A stretch of DNA of 64,000 nt from Isoetes taiwanensis (Eukaryota; Streptophyta; Lycopodiopsida; Isoetales; Isoetaceae). The position numbers and the translations under genes are program-made. The notes below the pieces were generated by a model, which was not told the origin of the DNA, did not search any database, and saw only the letters and a list, made by a program, of their open reading frames with translations. The DNA is taken from NCBI GenBank assembly GCA_021234155.1, contig JAJEKV010000333.1:1-64000 (forward strand), written 5' to 3'. The first letter of the stretch is position 1, and each line of letters begins with the position of its first letter. Below are positions 25,312 to 36,847 of this stretch, one piece after another.

Positions 25312-26892
25312 TGTATAATGATGCCCGCATCGCATTTCTCGGGAGGAGCATTCCCGCAGCGGTACTCGAGGGGGCCATCCACTGACTCCACTCCCATGGG
25401 GCAGAGCGAGAAGGGAAGAGTGGATGTGTCATTCATCCGTCTTCCATCTGGATCACCTATCTCTGGGAAGCGTAACAAACAAACGTGAGCACAACTAATA
25501 ATATACAACATAATCACCATAACAATAGCAACATCACAGAAAGCCAATACCTTCATAACAATAATACAAAGGGAAGGTCCTACCCGTGGCTCGGGGACTA
25601 AGGGGGGATGACTGGGACGGCTAGGCCTCCAGAGTTCATTGCAGCAGAATTCATGGCAATGGATTTGGCTGGCATAGAACATGGCTTAGGTAGTCCACTC
25701 CATCCGCCCCTCCGTGCACACTTTGCGAGTAGGTGAAAAGTGTTGGGACTTGGCCGTAGCTCGCCGGGTGAATAGCCGAGGGGCTACTACTGGCCGGGTT
25801 GCATCTCCCCAACCCCGATGAGGCAGAAGAGAGCTGCCTCCTCCTCAGGTATCCATGCTCATCAAGGCTAGAGGGCCACCGCCTTATTCGATTTGAACTC
25901 ACCGGAAGGTCATATCCACCACCCCACGGTGTCGAGCTCATGCCTTGCCCACACGCATAGGGCAAGCCATTGCTTCTAGCCAAAGAAAGACCCCCGATAG
26001 GCTTTTACTACCAGAGGGGTCAGTCCGACGATGAGACAAGTTCCTCCTTATCAACGCCTTGCCCCCTTCACCCACAAATGTGGGCTCCTCGTGCACGGGC
26101 CGCATTTACGTGGGAAACTAAGGTGCTATGCTAGGAGCATCTTCTACACAGCCTTTAGGTCTCCCCCCCTTCCCACAACAAGGAGATCATAGAGTAGAAT
26201 ACATACAATATCACGTAACGTAGATAGAGAATCATATCAATCTATCTACTTAACATCCAATGTTAGGTTCATTCGTTAGAGTCTCGTGATCTAGGGATCT
26301 ACAAGGCTTCCAGAGATGATCTAACATACTAACCCTAAGATATTGCCATGCCCTAAAGATTCGGTTTTGCACAACGTAACAACTAGATACCACCGCTCCT
26401 TGGCTTGCTCCTGATCCTTGGAAGCGCCCATGCTCCCCGATCTTGCCGAAGATAGCTGCTACTCAAGAAAGAACGTTGTGTAAACCGACTTTTCTGAGTT
26501 CGGTAATGCGATTTCGAGCCTTACCTTGGCCGAATTGGCCCGTGAAAGCCCTAAATGCGTAAAGAGGAAAGGAAGCTCTAGAAAACCCTAATTGGCAAAG
26601 TGAAAGGAGAGCTAGGGTCTAGGGTTTTAGCCCTTATATAGACCCTATCTAGGTTAGGGCATCCACATGGGCAAATGGCTTTAGGCCATTTGGAAATGGA
26701 TGAACAAGGAACCTTTTGTTGTGTATGTTTAATTACATACCCAACATCCAAGGTTGCCCCCTAGGTGCAACCTTTAGCTCCTAGGTGCAACGTTGTCCCA
26801 TTTTCTCAAGTACATGTCACTTGTGACATGTAACGCAGTGACGTGGCAAAGATAATATACGTATTGGGGCTTATATTATGCCGAACGCCACA
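25312..26892 (-). repeat. inner element 3' LTR
   Basis: Collinear with 37062-38653 over about 1.58 kb, for example ATCCAATGTTAGGTTCATTC, TCTACAAGGCTTCCAGAGAT and AACCTTTTGTTGTGTATG. The right edge is CGCCACA, the reversed LTR start TGTGGCG. The left edge fades near 25312 within ATAATGATGCCC. Numerous single-base indels separate the two LTRs, so insertion was not recent. Confidence 0.9.
26628..26643 (-). promoter_or_regulatory. LTR core promoter (TATA box), 3' LTR
   Basis: The minus strand reads GGTCTATATAAGGGCT, with AAAACCCTAGACCC following, where transcription (start of the R region) would be expected. The other LTR has the same bases. Confidence 0.65.
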
Positions 26893-26903
26893 TTCTCCCC
26901 CAC
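26893..26903 (-). other. inner element polypurine tract
   Basis: Plus-strand TTCTCCCCCACC is GGTGGGGGAGAA on the coding strand, directly before the 3' LTR start TGTGGCG. It primes plus-strand DNA synthesis in LTR elements. Confidence 0.85.
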
Positions 26904-27689
26904 CTTGACTTGATGTTGTCCTCAGCATCACGCTGCCTCCCCACCTTGGGTACCGTGATATCCCGCAATTACAACACTTACATATCCAAATTATATTAAT
27001 CACCCCTGTAATTTTTTATAGTTTATTGTAATTGTACTATGGTGAGAGGCTCTTCCGCCCTCTACTTCATAATCGACTATAACAAAATTAACGCCAATTA
27101 TAGCTTTAAGGTTTTAACTAAAAAACTTCCTGTCGCCTCCTCACAAACACATTATGGCAAAATTATGCATTAGAGTTCTTGTAGCGCTACCCTCCCTCCG
27201 CCGCTGGCCCTTCTAGTTGCCCGCAGGATGTACGCCACGTTAGTATATATTTAATTATTATTATAAGGGTTGGTTGTAAGGGAACCACCCATTAAATACA
27301 ATTATATGGATGCAAGGCATATCTCTTCTAAGATAGGAAGATTATGTTTCTCCCATCCTGGCCGGGGTAAAAAGATAGCGCCTATATGCCTATATGCCGC
27401 CATGCCTACACCTCTAGTTGCCAAACAGGAGGATATCCTTCCCGATATGGGGCTTGAAGGATAGATTCCTCCCATCAAAGCATATATGGGGCTAAAGGTG
27501 CTTTTCCTATCAATGCATCTCTCAATGACCTCCTTTCTTCGAGGTCGCCTTACTGCGGGGACAGAAGTAGACTTCTAATCTACCTTCCACTCAAACAAGC
27601 GGAAACGCGGCCATGCCTACATTGACATTACACCACGCCCCTAGAGAGCAACCGTAGTGGTCTCATCATCGCAGAACAACGCATGCAAC

Positions 27690-28030
27690 CCATGCCTAGC
27701 ATAGGTCGCATGCGTAGATTAGCCTTAGCTACACATGCTTAAATGCAAACCCAAATCGACATGCCCGAGCCGATTTCTTGGTTGCCGATGTCGACTACTT
27801 CGTGACGAGCTGACCTCCTTTGCTTTTGCTCCATAAACTCTGGGTAATCGCTTTCTTAAGATCTGACTCAAGTACCCACGTAGCTGCCTTCCACTGGTAA
27901 GTGCTTCCACTTCACAAGGTATTGAGGAATTTTGACCTTCTTGTCTTCTTATAAGATCTATTAAGAAGGACTTCCTGAATCCATTTCAATATGCTCGTCG
28001 TCCGGTCATTTCTAAAAACTCGCTTTGTCT
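27690..28030 (-). pseudogene. inner element chromodomain relic
   Basis: In the reversed frames a 'LVKWKHLPVEGSYV' stretch near 27895 resembles the chromodomain core 'LVKWKGYP-EEATW'. 'YPEFMEQKQRRSARHE' follows. The upstream end joins the integrase C terminus. A stop and frame shifts break it. Confidence 0.7.
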
Positions 28031-29060
28031 CCAATATTTCCCTGGGTTTGGGGTGTGCCTCTTTAGCAAACTTACGTGGAAAACCTTATGTATCTTAAGA
28101 TGTGCCGGCAAGTCCAACTTGTAGGATTGGTTACCTACTCTTTCTATTCTCAAGGGTCCAGCCCATCTTGGAGCAAGCTTGCAATTGCCGGACGCGAGCT
28201 TGGCCCGCTTGACTTTGATCTTCAACCATACTTTGTCTCCCACTTCAAATTCTCTTTTACCGCCCTATGCTTGTCGGCGATGCTTTTCTCGCTTCGCTTC
28301 TTGCTGCAAGGAGATATCCTCTCACTTCCTCCACCAAGTCTTGCATTCGAAAAGCATCCGGCTGGAGACTTCCACCTTGGACATGTGGTTGTGCCAAGTA
28401 TTTGGGGTAAGACACCGATACCCGTAATTAATCATAAAAGGACTCATCTCATGATGACTCCCGCTTGGTGCCGTTGTAGGCAAACTCTACTAGGTAGATG
28501 AAATCATCCCACTTGGATTGCTTGTTCCATACATAGCTTCTTAACATATCTTCGATGATCCTGTTTGTCCCTCCCGCCCACCATCCTGCTTGGGGATGAT
28601 ATGCCGCGGCTCATCGAAAGCTTCGCCCCGGATGGTGGTGAATAGGTCCCGCCAAAAAGGCACTCATAAACTTGGAGTCTCTATCCGAGATTATCTCCCT
28701 TGGCATGCCATGGAGCCTAAAAAATCTCCTTAACAAATAGGTTGGTCGTGGTCCACGTCAGATTCGTTGTCCCCGCACGGCACAAAGTGTGCCATCTTTG
28801 ACAACTTATCTACTACCACCATCAAGGCATCTTTGCCCCTTGTCGCTCTTGGGAGTCCTGTAATAAAATCCATACTTATCACCTCCCACTTAGCATTTGG
28901 CACGCAATGGTTCCAAGGCCCCCGATCCGGAGCTGTTCCGCCTTTGTCTCACGGGCATATCCGCACTCTCTAATATATCTTGCTATTTCCTTCTTCATGC
29001 CGGGCCAATAATAATCGCTTCTAATCTTGAAATATGTCTTCATGAACCCTCAGATGCCCC
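27986..29060 (-). pseudogene. inner element integrase relic
   Basis: The frame 27986-28243 reads 'GDKVWLKIKVKRAKLASGNC', 'LAPRWAGPLRIERVGNQSYK' and 'IHKVFHVSLLKRH', the GPY/F module after the integrase core. Between 28430 and 28730 shifted frames give 'IIEDMLRSYVWNKQSKWDDF' and the 'SDRDSKF' equivalent. The catalytic region is present only in pieces, so it cannot act. Confidence 0.85.
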
Positions 29061-29079
29061 GCTATGGGACTATTGTGTG

Positions 29080-29890
29080 TATCATTCAAAATAAGCTTTC
29101 TAACTTGCGTAAGATTTTGTACACACAATTTGTTTTATAATATAGCAAGTTCCCTTCCTTCTTATAGTGCTCGAACATCTCCCTTTCCTTGTCGGGCCCC
29201 TGGCCTCTTTGAAAGGCTCGCCCAAACTTCCTTGAAGTCGAGGTCCGCCGGCAATGCTTCCTCAATCTTCTTGCCAAAGTCACTTACAAGTGTTGATATG
29301 ATGCTATAATGAATTCTCGTTGCCAAGGGCTTCCTCGAAAGGGCGCCCGCAACCACATTGAGCTTCCTGGCTTATAACTTATCTCAAAGTCATATTCTTC
29401 CAAGAATTCCATCCATCTCCTTTGCCTCAAATTAAGGAGCTGGCTGCAGAAATATATATTGAGGCTTTGATGATCCGTGGTCTAATCGAATTTTCTTCCC
29501 AATAAATAATGCCTCCAAATTTTAAAGCCCTTACTATAGCCAGAGCTCCCCGATCATGCAAGGTATGCCGCCTCGGCGCCGCTCAACTTCTTGGAATCAT
29601 AGGCTACTACTTCTTTCCTCCCCGCATGAGGATCAAGGCTGCCGCTATCCCGCTAGCATTTGTTGTTACAAGCTTATCTTTGGTCGGATCCGGGCAAGAC
29701 CAATACCGGGGCGCTCTGGCCGCCAAAGCTTCCTTTAGCTGCCTCAAATGCTTTTGGCCTTGTTTTGCCAATGGGCTGCCCAATCTTTTATCTTCCCACC
29801 TTTGTGAGATCCGCTAATGGCCGCTACCTTGGCAAAATTTTGACAAATCTTCTATAATAGCCCCGCTAGCCCTAGGAAGCTCCCCGACTT
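29080..29890 (-). pseudogene. inner element RNase H relic
   Basis: Shifted frames show the RNase H tail before integrase: a 'VAGALSRKPLATRI' piece at 29300-29356, matching 'VADALSRK', and, to the right, pieces encoding the 'DHQSLNIYFC'-type and 'RQRRWMEFLEEYDFEI'-type stretches near 29390-29490. The part near 29540-29700 corresponds to the start of the domain. No intact frame is present. Confidence 0.7.
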
Positions 29891-30620
29891 CATGCGATTC
29901 TTTGGTGCCGCCAGCCGACATCACGCCTTCTATCTTCAAGGCAGGTCTGTGGGAAATGCCTTCGGGCCAGGATCACGCGGCCCCAAGTACTCCACTTTTT
30001 CCGCTGGCGGCGGCACTTCGATAACTTCGCAAAGAGTTGATGCCTTCTTAACTTTTCAAGCACCTTCCTCAAGTGTTGGGCGTGCTCCTCCACAGACTTG
30101 TCAGAAACCAAGATATCGTCAAGAAGACTATGATGAAGGAATCTAGAAATTCGGAAGACGCCGCTCATTAATCTCATGAATGTTGCTGGTGCATTAGACA
30201 ATCCAAAGGGCATAACCGTGGAACTCATAGTGCCCATATCTTGTCCCAACGCCGCCTTATGAATGTCTTCCTCCTTGATCCTAATCTGGTGATATCCCGA
30301 TCCGAGATCTATTTTGGAGAAGATCTTTGCTCCCCCAGAAACGGGATCCATTAAGTCATCCGACCTAGGCAAGGCATACTTATTTTTGATGGTGTGCTTA
30401 TTTAATCGGGCGGTAATCAATGCACATCCTAAGGCTCCCATCCTTCTTCTTCACAAAGAGAATAGGGGTTCGAACGGGAGACACTAGGTCTTATGAACCC
30501 TAAGTCTAGCAATTCTTGCAATCGCTTTTTAACTCACAACTCCCGGTTGACATCCTATAAGGTGCCTTTGCTTGTAGGCTTGGCCCCGTGTTCAAGTGCT
30601 ATTTCACACTCGACTCCTCT
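29890..30620 (-). pseudogene. inner element reverse transcriptase
   Basis: The 183-residue frame has 'NKYALPRSDDLMDPVSGGAK', '[15 protein letters not shown]', '[16 protein letters not shown]' and 'LDDILVSDKSVEEHAQHL', all standard Ty3 RT blocks. The catalytic motif reads 'LLDDILV'. The palm and fingers are in one frame, but the sequence right of 30441 ('RYRALN' equivalents) is shifted and the thumb is lost. Confidence 0.9.
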
Positions 30621-32180
30621 ATAGGGCTGAAGTCGTTTAATCTCATCAGGGAACAAGTCGCGGAAATTCCTCGATCAACTTTGCTATTGGCCCGGAAGCT
30701 TGCTAGATTCTTTGATCTCTTTATTTCTCTCCTGGGCCCCTCGATCTTGGAGCTCAAGCTTAAGGAGATAGGCCACCGGCCGCTTTATGCACTTAAGCAA
30801 TTTTTCGCTACTCATGCATTGCATGATTGGGGTTACTTTTTACCCGTGATTTCGATGACTTTGCCCTCCGGGCGTTGTTAAGGTCACCTTTACGCTTCCC
30901 ACAATCGATGATTGCTCCCCGCTGGTCCAAGATATTCCATTCCAATAATGAGATCATACTTGCCTATATTCATGACTTCCGGGCCCCAACGCAACATTAA
31001 CACCGCAAGTCTACATTGAAGTTTATTCTCTTCCCCGCCAGATGCCTAATTGCTCCATTGGCTAACACCACCGGGCCCCGGGCTTGACTTTAACGCTTTA
31101 ACTTCAACATGCTTACCATCCTAGGGGATGCAAAATTATGACCGCCTGCAGTCTATCAATACTATAAAGGATTTCTCTTGGGCTTTTCCTGGGTCGTTGA
31201 GATCACTTTTTATACCGACTTTCTCAGATTCCCTCAGACAATAGTCGCAAAGATGTGACACTCACCATGGATGTAATCCCTGCTTCGGTTGCCGCTCAAG
31301 GTCCGATGGTGTCTCCCATCCCAGCCGCCAATGCCGTGATTCATAATCGGGGCGCTTGTTGGTCCTATGCCTCGGCCGGAAGCATCCAAACACACCGCTT
31401 CTATACATTCCTCGCTTTTTCCTTGGGAATGGATGCAGAAATTGCCTCACCGCTTTGGGGAGTAGTTAGACTTGGCTCCTTGCTCCTTGAAGCTTACCGC
31501 TTTTCCCCGCTTGCCACTACTTGTGTTGCCTTGCTTCCCATAATTTGAATTGTACCGCCTTGTTAGCTACACGGGCTTGCCGCCTTGGGCTATAGCCCCC
31601 CGTGGTTTTCCCCTTATCCCGAAATATTGCCGCCTTTGAAGCCCCGCTCTTGTGGACCTCGCTCCTTGCAAACTTATGGCCTTTGCTTCTCGCTTCTCTC
31701 GACACGTACGGGTTTATTGCCCTTACAAGCTTATGGATCTCATCGCTCAAGCCTTCAATATAGCCTTCCACTGCGATGCTTTTCACTCAACTTTGCACAT
31801 AAAGCCTTAGTCTCATGAATTCTCCTCCGTATTTTCGACTGATTTGTTGCCCTCAAGGCAGCTCTTATAAAACCTGCGTGATCATGTTGCACTTATGTTC
31901 TCTTTGGTACATAATGATGTTTGAACGCCTTTGGCAAACTTCCTGAATTTGTAACCGCCCCTGCTCAGCCCATGTGCTTTGGCATACCCCTTCCACCAAA
32001 TTTTGGTCGCACCCTTGAGGTTTGCCGTTGCTACCCCGCCTTTGTCTTTATCTTTTTCATGCCATAGGCGCTGCCATACTCACTCATCTCATCCAGCCAT
32101 GCCTCTCGCTTCCATTCCGGATCTGTTTTCCCCGAAACCGCTTAACTTTTCTGGCTTTCCACACATTACTAAGGGCGGAG
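30620..32180 (-). pseudogene. inner element gag-protease relic
   Basis: The frame 31517-31786 reads 'YIEGLSDEIHKLV' and 'YSPRRQARVANKAVQFKLW', and 31262-31450 has 'GMYRSGVFGCFRPRH', a degraded gag zinc-knuckle region. Near 31000-31200 shifted frames correspond to the protease-to-RT linker. The order gag-protease-RT agrees with the Ty3 layout, but every segment is frameshifted. Confidence 0.65.
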
Positions 32181-32402
32181 TCAACTTTTCTTTTCCGTAG
32201 TCGGGCCTCTGCGGATCTCGCCCCCTCGACACGGTTTGATCCCCGCCGGGACCTTCGCGGCTCTTCTTTTCCCGTTCTTCCGATGCCGAAGTTCAGATCC
32301 GAAGCCGGAGCTTGAGGATCCCGAAGCTAGAGATCTTTCTCCTTCGCTTTCTTCCTTCGTTGTAACCGTTTCGCCACCGGGCGCTTCCCAAGCAAGGGGC
32401 AC
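32181..32402 (-). other. possible N-terminal gag or leader ORF piece
   Basis: A 73-residue frame rich in Glu, Ser and Arg, with no motif I recognise. It lies between gag and the leader cassettes and may be the start of gag. The confidence is low because an opposite-strand frame covers the same bases. Confidence 0.3.
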
Positions 32403-32759
32403 ATTCTGGTCCCCGCTCCTCCTACCGCCGCCGCCTCGCTAGCAATGCCCTTATGTCGTGGATGTCGACCTGATTTGGGATAGCTCCTCCTCCTGTTACC
32501 GCAAGATCAACTCGGGCGAAATTCCTCTACCGGAAGCGCCTTTGGTGGGGTACGCCCTGTTCTCGCCGCCTGTGTTCATCAAGGTTTCTAGGTACTCTAG
32601 CCGCATGCACATTAGAGTACATTCTCGATCATTAGTTCTTGTTTTGTGTGTTACGTTGTTTTACTTGTTTATACAATTTGAGGGAGCAATTATATACAAA
32701 AAGAGATATATATTATATTCATATATAATAAGCTTTTACATGCAAATTAATAAACTTTT

Positions 32760-34400
32760 ACTCTTCAAACTTCTTGAGGTAATCAGGGTGGTCCTCCAAA
32801 AATTTCTTCACTTGGGCCGCACTCTAATGATCCCTAAGTTCCCCGAGGATATTTGTTGACGCTCCTCCTTGAGTACGCTTCCATGTCTTGAATTCTCCTA
32901 TCCGATGTATACGCTGAAACTGCCATCGCCAACCGCCCGCCGCCTATAAGGGATGGCATAAGTCGAAGATGGTCAATGCAACGCTTCTTTGATCGTGACA
33001 ACATGGTCGATATTTGAGGTAATCGCATGGTGTCCAAACCCCGAGAGGGCTTATAAGCATAAAGACCCCTTCTTCACCTCTTTACAAATTGGCGGTGAAT
33101 AACCGCTATTCTTCCGTCCAGCAGCAACGGTAGTATCTGAGCGCCTTATCATGCCCTGTTTCTTCGGCAGACGAGGAAGTTGCCCTGTGCCTTCCCGCGA
33201 AGTCATCCACTGGTATCTCCTCTAGCTCTCTGAAGTCTTGGTGCACCAGCCTCCTTAGGTTGATACTGCCTCCATGCTGCTTCAGGATGGGTGTTGGCGA
33301 GCTCGGTAATAATGCTGATGTGGACTTGCCTTTGATGCCCATTTGTTCCTGAATTGCCATGAACTCCTCCTCCGAGGGCAATTCCGTTTCGGCCATCATC
33401 TGTCTGATGCCTGCGTAAGCCTCTATATCTGATGATGTCTCGCCGCCCAAGGAAGGTCTTGGCTTCTCTTATGCCGATAGGGAAGTCCGGGCTTCTCGAT
33501 CGATGAAGTCGCCGAGATCCGCCTCGCCGTCAGAAGGTGTAAAATCTCATCCACCTTAAGGCCTCTGTCGCGACACTGTGGAAGATTCTTGATGTCGCGG
33601 AAGGGTTAGATATGCCTCGCCTGCTATGAACACCGGTGTCAAGCTTGTAATGCCCTGCCCGAGTGGTGGGGCTCTTCTTGTTGCTCGCAGTCCCTCTTCA
33701 AGCTTTGATCTGGCTGCTCGCTGGCCGCCTCTCTCGTTCTAGATCCAAGTCTTCGGGTCTGATTCAGATTCATCCTCCTCCTTCTTCTTCTTGCTCGTAT
33801 CGAAGTCGCATCCGCTCCTCCTCTCGGCCGCTGCCATGGCTATGGGTTCAACTTCTAAAGGTCGCGACCGAGGGTTCCCCTATCCGGTTTGACCTCAAGA
33901 GATAGAAAGATGGTTACAAATTGTCAGATAGGAGAAGTACCTCCTCCTATTGACGAGATGGACATATAGTTGGGAAGGCGGACCGCTTTTATTCTCTAAG
34001 TACTTATCTACATTTGGGATATCTCTGCAGGGCTGACTTGAGGGCGCAGTTAGGTGCAAAATACCCTACACAAGGTGGGAGTTCTACCAAAAGGGTCCTA
34101 TCTTGGCATGGAACTCGACATGATGTTCTCGTAGAAGGGAGTGGCGCTGATGGTGGCCTCAATGTCAAGTTCCTTCGAAGACACCAAGACGATTCGATGT
34201 CACACCAAGATGAGCCGTGGGCGCTGTACTCATCGCTTGAATGAAGAAGTGGCCATAAGCACCGAGGAGCCGGGGATGACGCATGATGCAGAAGCGCCCC
34301 AAGGATCGTGAGAAATCGGCTTGGAGCAGAGAGCGAGGTTGGAAGGTGCAAATGACACTTGGGTTCCCTTTATAGGCAAAAAACCCTAATTTTGGGAAAA
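32760..34400 (-). pseudogene. leader cassette 1: unidentified gene-like unit
   Basis: On the minus strand a TATA-type sequence (GCCTATAAAGGGAACCC, near 34373) is followed by about 1.6 kb of shifted frames. Recognisable as protein-like are 'GVFEGT' then 'LDIEATISATPFYENIM' (near 34140-34200), a start-like ATG near 33838 with a run of Lys and Glu, 'SDIEAYAGIRQMMAETELPS' (near 33400) and the terminal 'VKKFLEDHPDYLKKFEE' then stop near 32764. I do not recognise the family. It has no gag or pol features and lies between the LTR and gag, so it may be a captured host gene. Stops and shifts make it non-functional as read. Confidence 0.45.
34365..34385 (-). promoter_or_regulatory. TATA box of leader cassette 1
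   Basis: The minus strand reads AAAATTAGGG, then TTTTTTGCCTATAAAGGGAA. Cassette 2 has a matching arrangement of CTATAAATAC with AAAATTAGGGTT. Hairpin modules lie just upstream. Confidence 0.5.
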
Positions 34401-34538
34401 TTTTAGGTTTACAATTCTCCGAATTTCTCGAGGTCTAGAGGTATGATTTATAGGCTAACCGAGCTTGGAAATGCTCCTAAGGGTCCCTAAGCAATGATTT
34501 TGGTTCGCCTAAGGACAACTTGGATCAATTCGACGAGA

Positions 34539-35019
34539 CCACTCACGCAAGGCGCCAGGTGGTGGGATCGGTTTGCAAACCGAATGGTTGGGGCGCACTC
34601 GTGAGGGGTGGACTGCCGCTTAGGTCACTAATGATGCTAAACTAGAGAACTAAAGACATAATCCCGGATATCTCATCGAGATAGATAGGATTGAGCCTTT
34701 ACTCGCCTTTTATTTGGGCAAGTTGTGGTGGAGTTTGGGGTCCCACCACCACACAAAGGCGCCAGGTGGGATCGGGTTTCCAAACCTAATGGGCCGGGCG
34801 ACTCGTGAGGGGTGGGGCTCCATTTGACTCTACGCTGGCCAATTTGGACAGATTAGGGGTCAATTCCTACTAACTAGGATGAGTTAGGTCTAATAGTATA
34901 GCTACTTTCTGCATTTAGGCAAGATTTGGCACCAAACCATGTTAACCACTCACACAAAGGCGCCTGTGGTGGGATCGGTTTGCAAACCTAATGGGTCGGG
35001 CGCACTCGTGGAGGGGTGG
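34539..35019 (-). repeat. palindromic hairpin modules 1-3
   Basis: Three modules of about 72 bp at 34539-34611, 34743-34814 and 34946-35019. Each starts CCACTCACAC-AAGGCGCC, has a central GGTTTGCAAACC or similar, and ends GGGCGCACTCGTGAGGGGTGG. The two ends pair to a stem around the central palindrome. Their starts are about 204 bp apart, but the spacers have largely diverged. Confidence 0.85.
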
Positions 35020-35169
35020 GATCAAAATGCCTGGTTTGTTCCGAATTTTTGCTATTTCTAATTGTAGAATTCGGCAATACACCCTATTTAAACTCGATTC
35101 TAATTTATTTATTTATCAAAAATTATAGACTTATACCAAAGAAAAGGTCATTTACAATAGTTCGTGGGC

Positions 35170-35640
35170 CCTCCTTCTTAATAAACCGAAGCTAGTCTAA
35201 TATCCTTGGGCATGCAAGTCACTCTCTTAGCGTGTTGAGCACACGCAATGTAGTCTTCAAGTAGTGTACACATGTGTCGCCCGACGCCTCCCGCAGCGGC
35301 GAAAGCAACATGTCGCCCGTGACCCGCTTGGATGGGTCGAACTCCCCGCAAAATCTCCCTCGCTAAACGTGCAAAGGGGGCTCGGGAATGAGGAAGCCAT
35401 AGCTCGGCTGGAAGTGCTTGATTTCTTGGGCCGCCTCGCGAATTTGGAGTCCGGGCCGGTCTTTTCATCTCTTCTTCGAGGGGAGGGGTTGGTCGCTCCG
35501 TGGCCTCTTCAACGGTTCTTCTTCGCTGGGTCGACCTCCCTCAATGGTCTTCACTGTGTTCTTCAGAGTATTTGGAGTATTCTTCATACATTTTCATGTA
35601 CGCAGATACTTCTTAAGCTCCTTCCCGTAATCGCAAGTCC
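35170..35640 (-). pseudogene. leader cassette 2: diverged histone H3-like gene
   Basis: The minus frame 35178-35468 encodes the H3 histone fold: 'PFARLAREI' (alpha-1, family PFQRLVREI), 'AAAGGVGRHMCTLLEDYIAC' (alpha-2; family [17 protein letters not shown]) and 'AQHAKRVTCMPKDIRLAS' (family AIHAKRVTIMPKDIQLA), then a stop. In the next frame 'REAAQEIKHFQPSYGFLIP' supplies the alpha-N segment, so one shift lies near 35390-35420. The longer, changed alpha-N/loop region and lack of a canonical N-tail resemble centromeric H3 more than canonical H3. A basic Lys/Glu-rich stretch upstream (35900-36300) could be its tail. It has no introns here and sits inside a retrotransposon leader in the same orientation. 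Confidence 0.7.
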
Positions 35641-36424
35641 AGCTTATATAGGACTCCTCTGACCTTGGTTTCTTAGGTCTTTGTCATTTGGGGTGCTTGG
35701 CTGACTGACCATTTAGGATAAGGAAGGCGGTGCATTGGCCCACGAGGGGTCTTCTTCCTCCGGTATTGGGTTTGAAGGGCGGAAGTTTCTCTGGTTCGTG
35801 ACCTCCGCTCCCTCCTCAGTTCGGTCGGACGAGGGATGGGGGCTTCTCGGGGATCCGGCTCTGTATGAATTCTACCCCAGCGACGGTGTCTTCTTCTTCT
35901 TGGCTTCTCCATGGCGCTTCGAAGTCCTTACCCTTCTCTGCTCTCACCCCTCCCGCTCCTCTGCGCTTCCTCCTTTCTTCCCTCTTGTTCCTTCTCCTCC
36001 CTCCTCTTTCTTAGCTCTTCTTTTTTTCCCTCAGGCCTTTCCAGGATTTCCTCGGCTCGCCTTCTTCTCTTTCCTCTTCTTCTTCTTTGGTTCTAGCGTG
36101 GTTGCCGTTATCCCGAAGATCTCCCTCAGTGACTCCTCCCGCAGCTCGATCCGGCGTCGCCTCCCAGTCAAAGGTTCTCCGATACTGTTCCTGCTCTTGA
36201 GGGTTAGGGTTAGGGTGGTTCAACCGTGCCTCCTCTTCTTCCCCGATGTGCACTTGCCTCCGTGCGGCCTTTGTCGGACGGCTCGAAGGCCACATAACCG
36301 GGTGGCATAACCTTTATGGCAGTCTGTTTCGTCCGTGCTATGCTTTTGTTTGTCGGGTTTCGAGCTTTTGGCGCCCAAGATCGCCTTCTTGGGCGAAGCT
36401 GTTCTCTGAAAGGTGGGGTAAAAT

Positions 36425-36480
36425 GGGAACCCTAATTTTGTATTTATAGGGAGGTGGAATTTAGGGTTGGGACCTGCAAT
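36425..36480 (-). promoter_or_regulatory. promoter of leader cassette 2
   Basis: The minus strand reads CCCTATAAATACAAAATTAG and then GGTTCCCATTTTACC. The TATA box lies about 15 bp from an AAATTAGGGTT element like that in cassette 1. The histone-like frame starts about 1 kb downstream. Confidence 0.5.
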
Positions 36481-36561
36481 TCATATGGGGAAAAAAAACA
36501 ACTAGGGCATTAGCGAAGGTACGAGGCATTCATTTGGGCTCACCATACTCCAAAACACCCA

Positions 36562-36847
36562 CCACTCACACAGTGCGCCTGGGTCAGATCGGATTACCAA
36601 CCGAATGGTGCTGGGCGCACTCTGTGAGGGGTCGACTGTTTCCGCGGCTATTTTACAATTTACAGGGAGTTTCTTAGTGTTATAATATACAAACCTATCC
36701 AGAACTAAGGGAATAAGCCAAACTACACCATTATCTTAATTAATTGGGACACCTAACTAGGTCAATGGAGGTCAACCACTCACACAGTGCGCCTGGGCGG
36801 AATCGGTTTGCGAACCGAATGGTGCTGGGCGCACTCTGTGAGGGGTG
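36562..36847 (-). repeat. palindromic hairpin modules 4-5
   Basis: Modules at 36562-36632 and 36775-36847, 213 bp apart. They read CCACTCACACAGTGCGCC, GGTTTGCGAACC (GGATTACCAACC in module 4) and GGGCGCACTCTGTGAGGGGT. They lie directly upstream of the promoter of the histone-like cassette, as modules 1-3 do for cassette 1. Confidence 0.85.

Noticed and set aside
36195-36220. telomere-like GGGTTAGGGTTAGGG
   Set aside because: There are only two to three units and they lie in a leader cassette. The plant telomere unit would be a long (TTTAGGG)n array.
35735-36310. 191-codon plus-strand frame
   Set aside because: It has low-complexity Phe/Leu/Ser composition from a CT-rich stretch and no motif. 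The minus strand fits a Lys/Glu-rich leader of the histone-like cassette better.
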